The notes: generated by a model not told the origin, from the letters alone. Positions 1 through 9,812 are shown, counted from the stretch's first letter. The stretch: 64,000 nucleotides of DNA from Halohasta litchfieldiae (GCF_002788215.1 NZ_CP024845.1:1302001-1366000), one strand, 5' to 3'. A program made the numbers and translations.

Positions 1-424
1 TGTAGACCGTAATTTCGTCGTCGACCTGCTGGCGACTATTGAGTCGACGAGCCACCTCCTCAGTTTCCATCAGCTGTTCGAGTCGGCGTTCGAAGGTTCG
101 CTCGTCGATCTCACCGCTTGCATATCGGTATTTGAGTCGGTCAAGCGGGGTGTCGACACCCGGTGGTGTCTCCTCGACTGGTTCGACAGGCTCGGATTCT
201 TTTTTGTCCGAGCCAAACAGTCGACCATAGATACCATACAACACGTAACAGGCCATAACGATTGGTGGCCCGAACGTGAGGAGGACTGCCGCCGAAACCC
301 ACAACGGAATCCCCGGAATGACGACCGTCGGGAGGACAAAAAACAGCGTTATCGCGATCCCGGTCCAGAGGGGCGACTGGAGGACCCGTCGACCGCCTGC
401 CTCAATGTGGGACTCCAAGGACAT
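1..424 (-). CDS. Membrane protein with SHOCT-like C-terminus (3' end outside window)
   Basis: The reading frame opens at an ATG at 424 and runs off the left edge of the window after about 141 codons, so the C-terminus is missing. Two hydrophobic stretches (about residues 18-42 and 44-66) predict two membrane helices. A charged linker rich in Glu and Pro follows, then a short helical segment with the pattern PLDRLKYRYASGEIDERTFE, which is the SHOCT (short C-terminal) pattern often found at the end of haloarchaeal membrane proteins. SHOCT is thought to mediate oligomerisation, and no enzymatic function is implied. The cytoplasmic helix appears to continue as a coiled segment. The family call is good; the role is unknown. 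Confidence 0.75.
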   Translation of the reverse strand, partial: MSLESHIEAGGRRVLQSPLWTGIAITLFFVLPTVVIPGIPLWVSAAVLLTFGPPIVMACYVLYGIYGRLFGSDKKESEPVEPVEETPPGVDTPLDRLKYRYASGEIDERTFERRLEQLMETEEVARRLNSRQQVDDEITVY

Positions 425-578
425 ACAAGTGTTATCGGCAGGCGTCCATTTACCGGTTTCGTCGGTCGACGCAACCGAGAGTGAAAGTGAAATATGAACA
501 GCGAGAGACGGCGCAGTCGGGTGGTTTCGAACCGAACTGCACGGGTCGGCTTCGATTTTGCTTGGGCTACTGCTTCGA

Positions 579-755
579 CTACCGATCCAACAGATAGCCC
601 GCGACGCCAAACAGCCCAAAAATAAGGGTGAGTGGCAGCCATATTCCGGCAGATTGGTCGGTCAACCGACTGTGAACGAACACACACCCAGCCAGTAGTG
701 TGTGTGTCGCCATGGTCAATTTCAGGAGTTTCAAGAGCGACACAAGTCGACTCAT
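579..755 (-). CDS. Small membrane protein, 58 aa
   Basis: A short minus-strand frame starts at ATG 755 and ends at TAG 579-581. It begins MSRLVSLLKLLKLTM and has two hydrophobic stretches, about residues 8-28 and 41-55, separated by a short polar loop. It starts only 2 bases after the stop codon of the aldo/keto reductase gene on the same strand, so the two are probably cotranscribed. I do not recognise a family. The tight spacing and clean membrane-helix pattern favour a real small gene, but with 58 residues a chance frame cannot be excluded. Confidence 0.5.
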   Translation of the reverse strand: MSRLVSLLKLLKLTMATHTLLAGCVFVHSRLTDQSAGIWLPLTLIFGLFGVAGYLLDR

Positions 756-757
756 TG

Positions 758-1813
758 CTAGTCGCCAGCTACTTTCCGATCCAGTCCGGCAGCTCGGAGA
801 TCCTCGCCGTCGACCGAGGAGCGAAGACTATCCATCCCGTCAAATCGCTCGATACCGAAACCGTTTGCATAGAGGTCGTCGACGCGGTCGACCTCCTTGT
901 CAGTGAGCGGAACCTCCGAAGCCCCAGCCCACTCGGTGATATCGGCTTTCGTCCGGAAGGTTGGCGTTACTGAAGCGACTGGGTCGTGGCTCAACAGGTA
1001 GGCAATCGAAGCCTGCCCCATTGTTCGTTTGTCATCGGCTTTGAGGAATTGGAGCGTGTCGAGTTTCTCCCAGCCCGTCTCGTACCATTCGTCGGGCCGG
1101 AAACCACGGTGGTCGCCCGCATCGAGTTCGGTCTCGGGAGTGACCTGCTCGTTGAGCAGCCCCGAAGAGTGAGGCACTCGTGGGATGAGGCTGGTCGACG
1201 ATCCAGTGTTCTCGATGGTTTCGAGGAAGTGGTTGCCGACCTCCTGTTCGAACATATTCCAGACCAGCTGAAGCGAATCGAACTCCTCGGCAATTGCCAT
1301 ATCGCCCTCAGCAAGCCAGCCGATCGAGGGGCCGAGCGCCCATCCGGTCGCCTTGATGATGCCGTCTTCTTTGAGTTCGTCGAACACTTCCAAGATGTCC
1401 TCGTCGACCTCTTCGACATCGGCATTGTGGAGCTGGAGCACGTCGACAGAGTCGACGCCGAGTCGGTCGAGGCTCTTTTCGGTTGCCTCGCGGATGTATT
1501 CGGGGGTGATTTCTTTGGGGAGTTCACCGTGGCCGGCCTGGGGGTTGTTGTAGTAATCGTAGCCGATTTTGGTAGCGATGGTGACCTCATCGCGGTAGTC
1601 GGCCAGCGCCTCGCCGAGAAGCTCCTCGGAGTTGCCGTGGCCATAGACATCGCCCGTATCGAAGTAGGTGATCCCCTGGTCGATCGCGTGGTGGATCATC
1701 TCGATCGACTCGTCTCTGGTCCGGTCGCCCCACCAGTCAGTGCCGACGACCCACGCGCCGAAACCGACCTCGCTGACCGCCACATCGGAATCGCCGAGTT
1801 TGCGCTGTTGCAT
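758..1813 (-). CDS. Aldo/keto reductase
   Basis: This 351-residue protein has the length of the aldo/keto reductase superfamily, cytoplasmic TIM-barrel enzymes that reduce carbonyls with NAD(P)H. The catalytic tetrad is visible: Asp52 and Tyr57 in FDTGDVYGHG, Lys82 in IATKIGYD and His129 in LQLHNAD. The signature GNSEELLGEAL follows the Tyr. The substrate cannot be deduced from sequence; the members closest in pattern are general aldehyde or sugar-ketone reductases. The start at 1813 is the first ATG, with a short AT-containing upstream region shared with the CBS gene side. A small membrane protein gene follows 2 bases downstream on the same strand. Confidence 0.9.
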   Translation of the reverse strand: MQQRKLGDSDVAVSEVGFGAWVVGTDWWGDRTRDESIEMIHHAIDQGITYFDTGDVYGHGNSEELLGEALADYRDEVTIATKIGYDYYNNPQAGHGELPKEITPEYIREATEKSLDRLGVDSVDVLQLHNADVEEVDEDILEVFDELKEDGIIKATGWALGPSIGWLAEGDMAIAEEFDSLQLVWNMFEQEVGNHFLETIENTGSSTSLIPRVPHSSGLLNEQVTPETELDAGDHRGFRPDEWYETGWEKLDTLQFLKADDKRTMGQASIAYLLSHDPVASVTPTFRTKADITEWAGASEVPLTDKEVDRVDDLYANGFGIERFDGMDSLRSSVDGEDLRAAGLDRKVAGD

Positions 1814-1877
1814 ACTCCCACGTAGGTAATCGGGGCACTTAGCGAAACTGGTTCGTTTTCAGTGAGTGAGAACGCAC

Positions 1878-2303
1878 TCAGTCTCCGCCACGCCACTCGT
1901 CGGGATCTCGTCTCCCGTGACCGGATTCGAGGTTTCGGGCTTCGTTTAGTAGCTTGCCGTGGTTCTGGACGATGTCGGTCATCGTCAGAATCCCGACAAG
2001 ATCGAATCCAGAGACCACTGGGAGCTTCTTAATATTATTTTTGTGCATGCGACCGATGGCGGTCCGTGCGGTTTTGGTTGGTTCAATCGTGATTAGTGGT
2101 CGACTCATCACCTTCCGAACCGGAACCGACTCGAAAGGCCGGTTAGCTGCATACCCAACACGCAGTGCGTCCATTTCGGTAACGATGCCCGCGGGCGTCT
2201 CGTTGTTGAGTACAATAACGCTGCCAACGTCGTTGTGGAGCATCTGACCTGCGGCCCCTTTCATCGTAGCCCCGGACGGAACCGTCACGAGATCCGTACT
2301 CAT
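1878..2303 (-). CDS. CBS domain pair protein
   Basis: The 141-residue protein consists of two CBS motifs with little else. The first is near residues 5-58 (TVPSGATMKGAAGQMLHNDV, then GIVTEMDAL). The second is near residues 66-125 (MSRPLITIEPTKTARTAIGR, then LVGILTMTDIV). A pair folds as a Bateman module that usually binds adenosyl ligands such as AMP, ATP or SAM and regulates partner proteins. The ISH6 element ends only about 10 bases upstream of the ATG at 2303, so the native promoter has been replaced or cut off; expression may now depend on sequence inside the IS or be lost. The partner is unknown. Confidence 0.85.
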   Translation of the reverse strand: MSTDLVTVPSGATMKGAAGQMLHNDVGSVIVLNNETPAGIVTEMDALRVGYAANRPFESVPVRKVMSRPLITIEPTKTARTAIGRMHKNNIKKLPVVSGFDLVGILTMTDIVQNHGKLLNEARNLESGHGRRDPDEWRGGD

Positions 2304-2313
2304 CAGTTCCTTG

Positions 2314-3757
2314 GGTCGTGTTGCAAAGCGGTCTAGACTTTGCCGCTGGTACTCTCAATTGAGAGGTCACAGTTGATTGCTGTTTTGGTCGAACGTTGGA
2401 GCAGTTCGTCGAGGAACGCTTGGTAGTACTCGGGGTCGGCGTACTTCACCAACCGAAGTTGGAGTATCGCTTCCAATCCCTCTGCTGTCCAGCGCATCCA
2501 CTGGTTCTTGCACCGCTTGCTGACCTCGCCCATCAGTCGTTCGACGGGGTTCGAGGTCCACGGAACCTCGAACCCCTCGACAGCGTGCTCGGCGAACGTC
2601 ACAATCGACGGCAGCCACCGCCGAAGATACCCTGCAGCCTTTGCTGACCCGAACTGCTCCAGTTGCCACGCTGTCTTCTCTAATCGCTCTCTCGTTCGCG
2701 CGATCCGCGAGCGGATCGCCGCGAACTCCTCCGCTGGACGATGCTTCGCCACAGAGTTCTTCAGATGGAACACCTCGTCGATCACCTCCGAAACGATCTC
2801 CTTCCGACGGTCCAAGGAGAAGACGCCATCGTCCCAGAGGGTGTTACCCAGCGTTCGGCCGACGTGGACGAGATCGAGCTGGTGGTCACGGTTTTCGTCG
2901 GTAAAGGCTGTGACGATGCCGCTATCAGCGTCACTGACGACCGTCGCGTCGTCAGTGACTGCGCCGATATCATCGAGTTCGGCGGCAGTTTCGTCCCAGT
3001 CAGCGTTGACCGACAGATCCAGCAGGGAGCGTGACTCTTCGGCGGTGTCTTCGCCGAGCGTTGCTTGGACGGAGTGGGACGAGCGGTCGTCGTCTTGGCT
3101 GTGGCACTTTGTCCCGTCAGGAATGACGGCGTCAGCGTCTGTGCCAGCGACACAGTCTGGAAGGAACTGTTTGAGCTTGTGGCCGTATTTCTTGGCACGG
3201 CGGTTGATGGTGGTCGGCGACGGCATCGAGACGAAGCTGTCGCCGTGATTGGCAGCGTCTCGATAGCTGAGCGAGGTAGCGAGATCGACGCTTTTGGCGG
3301 CGATGTCCTGCTGATAGCGGTTCTGCCCGTCGAAGTCGAGAACGTCTTCGACGGGCCGGAAGTAGCTGGATTCGTCTGGGGAAGCGGCTGTATCTTCGAC
3401 GTAGTGGAGAGAGAACTCGTGTTCTCCGGCAGTTGTGACAGCTGTGCGGGTGTCGGTGCCGGCGCGTTGGAAGCGCTGGTCACCGTTGCCATGTGCGTGT
3501 TTCTCACCACAGAGCGCCTCGACGCTGGCGGCGTCGAGGCTCTCGACCAGCGATTCGAGAAGGACTGCTTCGAGGTTCTGGTCAGTGACGGCCTCGGCAA
3601 GCGTGGCGAGCGGTAGCGTTTTGTCGTCGTCGATACTCAGTTCGAACCGCACGTCGATTGTGGCGTGCATGGGGTACCTCGGTTTGGACACCAGAGGCAA
3701 CCCCGCCTTCACGGGAGTCAGTTACTACTGAACTCTAGAGGACTTTGCGACACGACC
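2314..3757 (-). mobile_element. ISH6-family insertion sequence, 1444 bp
   Basis: The element is delimited by inverted terminal repeats. The left end reads GGTCGTGTTGCAAAGCGG followed by TCTAGA. The right end, read inward, is GGTCGTGTCGCAAAG followed by TCCTCTAGAG. It carries one transposase gene. ISH6-type elements normally make an 8-bp target duplication, but the flanks here (TTCCTTG on the left, AGGATATTG on the right) do not match. This suggests recombination or deletion after insertion. The left end lies against the CBS gene start, and the right end lies in what appears to be a CRISPR spacer. A short relative with the same ends is at 49167-49350. Confidence 0.88.
2333..3670 (-). CDS. ISH6-family transposase
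   Basis: This transposase fills the ISH6 element. The frame is open from 3712, but I place the start at the in-frame ATG at 3670, where the conserved N-terminus MHATIDVRFELS begins, giving 445 residues. Candidate DDE residues are the Asp in VIPDGTKCHS, the Asp pair in VSDADSG and the Glu in NPVERLMGEVSKR. The C-terminal region around WMRWTAEGLEAILQLR is typical of the family. The gene is intact with no frameshift, so the element may still be mobile and could move the short relative at 49 kb. Family assignment is from recognised sequence pattern. Confidence 0.88.
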   Translation of the reverse strand: MHATIDVRFELSIDDDKTLPLATLAEAVTDQNLEAVLLESLVESLDAASVEALCGEKHAHGNGDQRFQRAGTDTRTAVTTAGEHEFSLHYVEDTAASPDESSYFRPVEDVLDFDGQNRYQQDIAAKSVDLATSLSYRDAANHGDSFVSMPSPTTINRRAKKYGHKLKQFLPDCVAGTDADAVIPDGTKCHSQDDDRSSHSVQATLGEDTAEESRSLLDLSVNADWDETAAELDDIGAVTDDATVVSDADSGIVTAFTDENRDHQLDLVHVGRTLGNTLWDDGVFSLDRRKEIVSEVIDEVFHLKNSVAKHRPAEEFAAIRSRIARTRERLEKTAWQLEQFGSAKAAGYLRRWLPSIVTFAEHAVEGFEVPWTSNPVERLMGEVSKRCKNQWMRWTAEGLEAILQLRLVKYADPEYYQAFLDELLQRSTKTAINCDLSIESTSGKV

Positions 3758-3777
3758 AGGATATTGTCCGACCGAGC

Positions 3778-6700
3778 GCTTCAACCTCACGAGAGTTCGT
3801 CTGAAACCTAAGCACGAGATCGTTGCTGTCGGATCTTATTTTTTGCTTCAACCTCACGAGAGTTCGTCTGAAACAACAGAGAACCATCACTTCCAAGCTG
3901 GTGCGGGGCTTCAACCTCACGAGAGTTCGTCTGAAACTGGTAGCATGAGTGATAGAGACAACGACGGAGATGAGCTTCAACCTCACGAGAGTTCGTCTGA
4001 AACCATCCGAATACCGATCAGGCCGCTGTTCCATAATTTGCTTCAACCTCACGAGAGTTCGTCTGAAACCCGTGCATCACTGAGTCAAAGATGCGGTGGC
4101 AACTGCTTCAACCTCACGAGAGTTCGTCTGAAACCATCCGAATACCGATCAGGCCGCTGTTCCATAATTTGCTTCAACCTCACGAGAGTTCGTCTGAAAC
4201 GTTTTTGGGTATCTGAGGCCGCTATGGAAGGCTCTGGCTTCAACCTCACGAGAGTTCGTCTGAAACAACAACCAGAGCCGCCCGATCAGGAGAGATCGAC
4301 TGTGCTTCAACCTCACGAGAGTTCGTCTGAAACAAGCACTCACCGCTATATCGATTACCTGCACAGCCAGCTTCAACCTCACGAGAGTTCGTCTGAAACG
4401 GCTATTAACAGCCGTATAGAAGTAGGGTAAACAGCTTCAACCTCACGAGAGTTCGTCTGAAACTGGGCTTCAGCCAGCCGCCGTGCAATGGGGCGGTAGC
4501 TTCAACCTCACGAGAGTTCGTCTGAAACGAAGAACTGGATGCCACCATTCTCGACGAGCGTCCGCTTCAACCTCACGAGAGTTCGTCTGAAACAGTTCGG
4601 AATCTCGCAACAATCGTCGTTCTGGCAACGCTTCAACCTCACGAGAGTTCGTCTGAAACACCATTGACCCCGACGAAGGCCGACCGACGAGCGCTTCAAC
4701 CTCACGAGAGTTCGTCTGAAACCATAGGTCCAAAACCGGCCACTGACCTACCACCAGCTTCAACCTCACGAGAGTTCGTCTGAAACCATATTGTAGACAC
4801 CGTACTCAGCGGCCATGGACTGCTTCAACCTCACGAGAGTTCGTCTGAAACCCGCATACCCTATCCTGCGCGTGGCTCGCCTCACGCTTCAACCTCACGA
4901 GAGTTCGTCTGAAACCAGCGTGTTTCTGGTTCCAGTAGTTAGACAACCATGCTTCAACCTCACGAGAGTTCGTCTGAAACTCGCCCAGATCCCAGACGAG
5001 CCAGCCATTCCCGAAGCTTCAACCTCACGAGAGTTCGTCTGAAACGGGAAATACCAATACGCGCGTATCGCAACGTGCACGGCTTCAACCTCACGAGAGT
5101 TCGTCTGAAACAATCCAAATGGCCGAGCATTTTGGTGAGTTTGAGCACGCTTCAACCTCACGAGAGTTCGTCTGAAACCGGTCGAAGGATGCTCACCGCG
5201 CCCCGATCCCGGTCGCTTCAACCTCACGAGAGTTCGTCTGAAACTAGAGTTAGCCCCATCGAAAACCGCAGTCATTTGTTGCTTCAACCTCACGAGAGTT
5301 CGTCTGAAACCTGTCGGCTATCTCCGCGGGTGGGCCCAAAGCGAGGCTTCAACCTCACGAGAGTTCGTCTGAAACTGTAGTCGTCAATTCCGGCAGTGTT
5401 GATTTAGAATTCGCTTCAACCTCACGAGAGTTCGTCTGAAACAACCCTTAAGTCAAGCCGACCCGTTGATCTAGTTGGCTTCAACCTCACGAGAGTTCGT
5501 CTGAAACGCCGCTGGAATCGGGATTCGGTCGGATGAGTCGCTGCTTCAACCTCACGAGAGTTCGTCTGAAACCATGATCTAGATCCATCTACCTCACGGG
5601 AGTTCGTCTGCTTCAACCTCACGAGAGTTCGTCTGAAACTAGTCCGAATGGCCGAGCATTTTGGTGAGTTTGAGGCCGCTTCAACCTCACGAGAGTTCGT
5701 CTGAAACGGGGGGCATGCTTCGGCCATATGGACGCACTCCTCGCTTCAACCTCACGAGAGTTCGTCTGAAACACCGGTGACTGGGTCTCCTCATCAGGTT
5801 TGTAGTATGCTTCAACCTCACGAGAGTTCGTCTGAAACGACCGACTGGCAAAACTATCGACGGAGGGTCGACGCTTCAACCTCACGAGAGTTCGTCTGAA
5901 ACTCGTCGAGATCGTCAGCTCGTGGATGACTGCCGTATCGCTTCAACCTCACGAGAGTTCGTCTGAAACCACCGACAACCCAGTGACCTCTAATCCATCT
6001 CCATCGCTTCAACCTCACGAGAGTTCGTCTGAAACCGTCGTCGCGGTTCTCCAGGAGGTCGGTCCAACTGTCGCTTCAACCTCACGAGAGTTCGTCTGAA
6101 ACCCCTGTGGACACACATTGGCCACCGACCTCCACCAGCTTCAACCTCACGAGAGTTCGTCTGAAACGTGGAACCATAACGATCACTGAGGAGCCGTATG
6201 AGGGCTTCAACCTCACGAGAGTTCGTCTGAAACCCGCAGGTCGCAGCGTTCGCGGAGGCGGGCCAATTGCTTCAACCTCACGAGAGTTCGTCTGAAACTT
6301 TCGGTGATGGGCGACGTCGACGGCGCGATGAAAGCTTCAACCTCACGAGAGTTCGTCTGAAACTCGCAGCTCTCCGACGAGTCGTCGCCGGTTTCCACGG
6401 CTTCAACCTCACGAGAGTTCGTCTGAAACTCGAACTGCCCCTCGTAGATCCCCTCGTTGGTGATGCTTCAACCTCACGAGAGTTCGTCTGAAACACGTAT
6501 CCGACTGTTCGACTTCGACGAGTTGCCCTTTGCTTCAACCTCACGAGAGTTCGTCTGAAACTATCTTCGACGGGTGGACCGACTACACTAAGGACTCGCT
6601 TCAACCTCACGAGAGTTCGTCTGAAACTTTTGACCTTCGAGAAAACACCGGTGACTGTATCGCGCTTCAACCTCACGAGAGTTCGTCTGAAACCAACTTC

Positions 6701-9449
6701 GCCGCCCCCACCGGAGTGTCTGTCACGGTCGCTTCAACCTCACGAGAGTTCGTCTGAAACTGTTACTTTCCCCCCCGATTCTCTCCCCCACCCTGCTTCA
6801 ACCTCACGAGAGTTCGTCTGAAACTTGGCTGGTACGTGTAAATCGCCTTCGTGCGATAGCTTCAACCTCACGAGAGTTCGTCTGAAACCTGTTGCGGGGC
6901 GTCTTCGAGTAGCAACACACCGCGGCTTCAACCTCACGAGAGTTCGTCTGAAACCACCCTAGATCACACAGCGGCCAGTGTGCGTCCACAGCTTCAACCT
7001 CACGAGAGTTCGTCTGAAACCCGTTGTGAAACCCCGCGGAAAGCACACGCAGGAAGCGGCTTCAACCTCACGAGAGTTCGTCTGAAACGTGCGATAGAAG
7101 ATGCCCCCCGGTAGGTTGATCAGTGCTTCAACCTCACGAGAGTTCGTCTGAAACTAAGTCAAGCCGAGCCTTTGTTTGAGTTGCAATGTCGCTTCAACCT
7201 CACGAGAGTTCGTCTGAAACTCACCCACGCCGTCGAGAGTGAGTAGCCGCCGAAGTTGCTTCAACCTCACGAGAGTTCGTCTGAAACTGTTTCGAGTCCT
7301 TTTGTCCCTGAAATAGTCGAAGTCGCTTCAACCTCACGAGAGTTCGTCTGAAACGCTATGCCAGTCGTCGGGGTCGGACCAGGAGATCGAGCTTCAACCT
7401 CACGAGAGTTCGTCTGAAACCCGTTCGTTATCGGGTCGGTCCTCGTCGAAAAGCGCGCTTCAACCTCACGAGAGTTCGTCTGAAACTCGACTGGCTGCTG
7501 GTGGTGCATCCTCTGATACCTGCTTCAACCTCACGAGAGTTCGTCTGAAACCCGGTGGGAGCTGCGAAGTTGGCGGCTTTGTTCAAGCTTCAACCTCACG
7601 AGAGTTCGTCTGAAACTGTCTGTCGTGGTCGAATTCGACGACGGAACGACCATGCTTCAACCTCACGAGAGTTCGTCTGAAACTTGTACTCGCTAACAAA
7701 ATCGCCGCTCGGAGGCCTGCTTCAACCTCACGAGAGTTCGTCTGAAACTGTCGCCACGGTGGATGAGTTCTTTGCGACTCAACAGGCTTCAACCTCACGA
7801 GAGTTCGTCTGAAACCATGCCGGGAGATGACCCATCGGGGGACACCTCCGCTTCAACCTCACGAGAGTTCGTCTGAAACCGACATTGCCGGGTGGTATGA
7901 GATCGGACAGCGGTGGCTTCAACCTCACGAGAGTTCGTCTGAAACGGTTACTACTGAAGGTATCAACCCAGTGTTGTAACTCGCTTCAACCTCACGAGAG
8001 TTCGTCTGAAACGACGACGCGATGGCCTTGTGGTTGCCATTGAACGGGCTTCAACCTCACGAGAGTTCGTCTGAAACTCGGAGTGGTCGTCGGGGCCTCT
8101 GACGTTGGTAAAGCTTCAACCTCACGAGAGTTCGTCTGAAACCAGTCTTCGCACACTGGCGCTGGATAATCCCATTCGGCTTCAACCTCACGAGAGTTCG
8201 TCTGAAACCATTGACCTGCGCTGGACTGACATCTCGGTAGTCCATGCTTCAACCTCACGAGAGTTCGTCTGAAACGTGGTGGGCGTACTCGCAACGGTGT
8301 GGGTCATGGAGCTTCAACCTCACGAGAGTTCGTCTGAAACCAAATTACGATGGAGGGCAACGGCCTCGATTCGGAAGCTTCAACCTCACGAGAGTTCGTC
8401 TGAAACTTTATTCAGCCCACGACGAAGGACGTCGATGGACCGCTTCAACCTCACGAGAGTTCGTCTGAAACTCCAATCCATGGCTGCGGAACACGGTGTC
8501 GTGAACATGCTTCAACCTCACGAGAGTTCGTCTGAAACTACGGTGTTCTGGGACGCGCTGATCGAGTCGAACGCTTCAACCTCACGAGAGTTCGTCTGAA
8601 ACGTGCCCTCTCCGCGCGATATGTCGTAAGTGAAATAGCTTCAACCTCACGAGAGTTCGTCTGAAACCATCAACGTGAACAATAGCACAGTCGGACGCTG
8701 CGGGGCTTCAACCTCACGAGAGTTCGTCTGAAACATGTAAGACGGCCGAAAACCACGTCCCGACAGTTAGCTTCAACCTCACGAGAGTTCGTCTGAAACC
8801 CTCGGTCCCTCAAAGGGATACCCTCGGTTACCACTGCTTCAACCTCACGAGAGTTCGTCTGAAACAATTGGTCGGGACTATGCTCCTACTGATATGTTCG
8901 CTTCAACCTCACGAGAGTTCGTCTGAAACTTGAGGAGATTCGACTGGATCGTAGCCAGATAGGCTGCTTCAACCTCACGAGAGTTCGTCTGAAACCGGTG
9001 TGCCAGTATCCCGATGTTCTCTTCAGATTCGCTTCAACCTCACGAGAGTTCGTCTGAAACTGATGTAATAATCAGTTTCAGTATCAATAACAACTGCTTC
9101 AACCTCACGAGAGTTCGTCTGAAACGAGGCAATTTCACCGAAGAGGTTGGTATCGATTCGCTTCAACCTCACGAGAGTTCGTCTGAAACAAGAGAACACA
9201 CGAATGGCGATGACTCGGCTGAGGCTTCAACCTCACGAGAGTTCGTCTGAAACACGCGCTCAAGAAGTACGTCCCGCAACTCTGTGGCGGCTTCAACCTC
9301 ACGAGAGTTCGTCTGAAACGAACGTCGTCTTGCCCGATCCCTTCGGGCCGTAGGCGCTTCAACCTCACGAGAGTTCGTCTGAAACTCGGAATCCCTACGA
9401 TGATCCAGTAGAGGAAAGTGCTTCAACCTCACGAGAGTTCGTCTGAAAC
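3778..9449 (-). CRISPR. Type I-B CRISPR array 1: 87 repeats, 86 spacers
   Basis: I counted 87 copies of a 30-nt repeat. On the minus strand it begins GTTTCAGACGAAC and ends GTGAGGTTGAAGC. Spacers are 33 to 38 nt, mostly 35 to 37. The repeat end GTTGAAGC is the usual haloarchaeal 8-nt crRNA 5' handle, so transcription runs on the minus strand from the leader at 9450-9551 towards 3778, and the newest spacers are near 9449. All repeats I read appear identical, including the leader-distal one, so the normal degenerate terminal repeat is absent. A 20-nt stub of another spacer (3758-3777) abuts the ISH6 element, so the old end was cut off by the IS. Spacers at 4004-4039 and 4135-4170 are identical. 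The spacer at 5573-5609 contains a repeat-like segment. Confidence 0.98.
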
Positions 9450-9551
9450 CATGCCCGAAATACGGGTCACAAGCTCTCTACCGGACGGCTATACTAAAGC
9501 ACTTCGGTCGACCCCCAATCACCCCCAAACCCCCGGGGGGTTGACGGAAAC
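9450..9551 (-). promoter_or_regulatory. Leader of CRISPR array 1
   Basis: The 102 bases between the last repeat and the cas2 stop are the leader, judged by position and repeat orientation. Read on the minus strand it starts with a G-rich tract holding three runs of five G in close order. An AT-containing stretch (TTTAGTATA) that could serve as a TATA element follows. Directly beside the first repeat is a small inverted repeat, CCCG and CGGG separated by five bases. Transcription from here would give the long pre-crRNA. Leaders also direct spacer acquisition, but which bases Cas1-Cas2 recognises cannot be told from this sequence. Confidence 0.75.
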
Positions 9552-9812
9552 TCAGAGAAACCGTTGATCCTCGGTGGGATCTTCACCGTACACGGTACGG
9601 TTGAGCAGTGTATCTGAGGACAATTCGTAGATGATCGTCGACTCTCCTGGTTTCAACAGATCGTCGATTTCGTTTTGCAGTGTTTTGAGATCACCCTCTG
9701 AAATTTTACCCTCAAGAACTGAGTTTTGAACGTGGGTCAGATACCGTCGACCCAATTTGAGAGCCTTATGAGTCCGTTCAGCTTCTAAATCGTACACCAT
9801 CACGACATACAT
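9552..9812 (-). CDS. cas2: CRISPR-associated protein Cas2
   Basis: Cas2 is the small structural partner of Cas1 in spacer integration. The 86-residue length fits the family. The N-terminus MYVVMVYDLEAERTHKALKL has the beta strand ending in the conserved Asp (VYDL), followed by a helix. The motif TIIYELSSDTLL matches the C-terminal strand region, and the I-B subfamily ending is present. It is the last gene of the cas operon, starting 1 base after cas1 ends, and the CRISPR leader follows immediately after its stop codon. Regulation is presumably shared with the whole cas operon. Confidence 0.96.
   Translation of the reverse strand: MYVVMVYDLEAERTHKALKLGRRYLTHVQNSVLEGKISEGDLKTLQNEIDDLLKPGESTIIYELSSDTLLNRTVYGEDPTEDQRFL

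Noticed and set aside
986-1825. Long plus-strand frames opposite the aldo/keto reductase and, similarly, opposite cas7, cas3 and the transposases
   Set aside because: High-GC coding strands produce long open antisense frames in haloarchaea. The sense frames carry clear catalytic motifs and the antisense ones do not.
3843-9432. Many open frames of 60-200 codons across the CRISPR arrays on both strands
   Set aside because: They are made of the translated repeat unit (for example LQPHESSSET) alternating with spacer codons, so they are products of the repeat and not genes.
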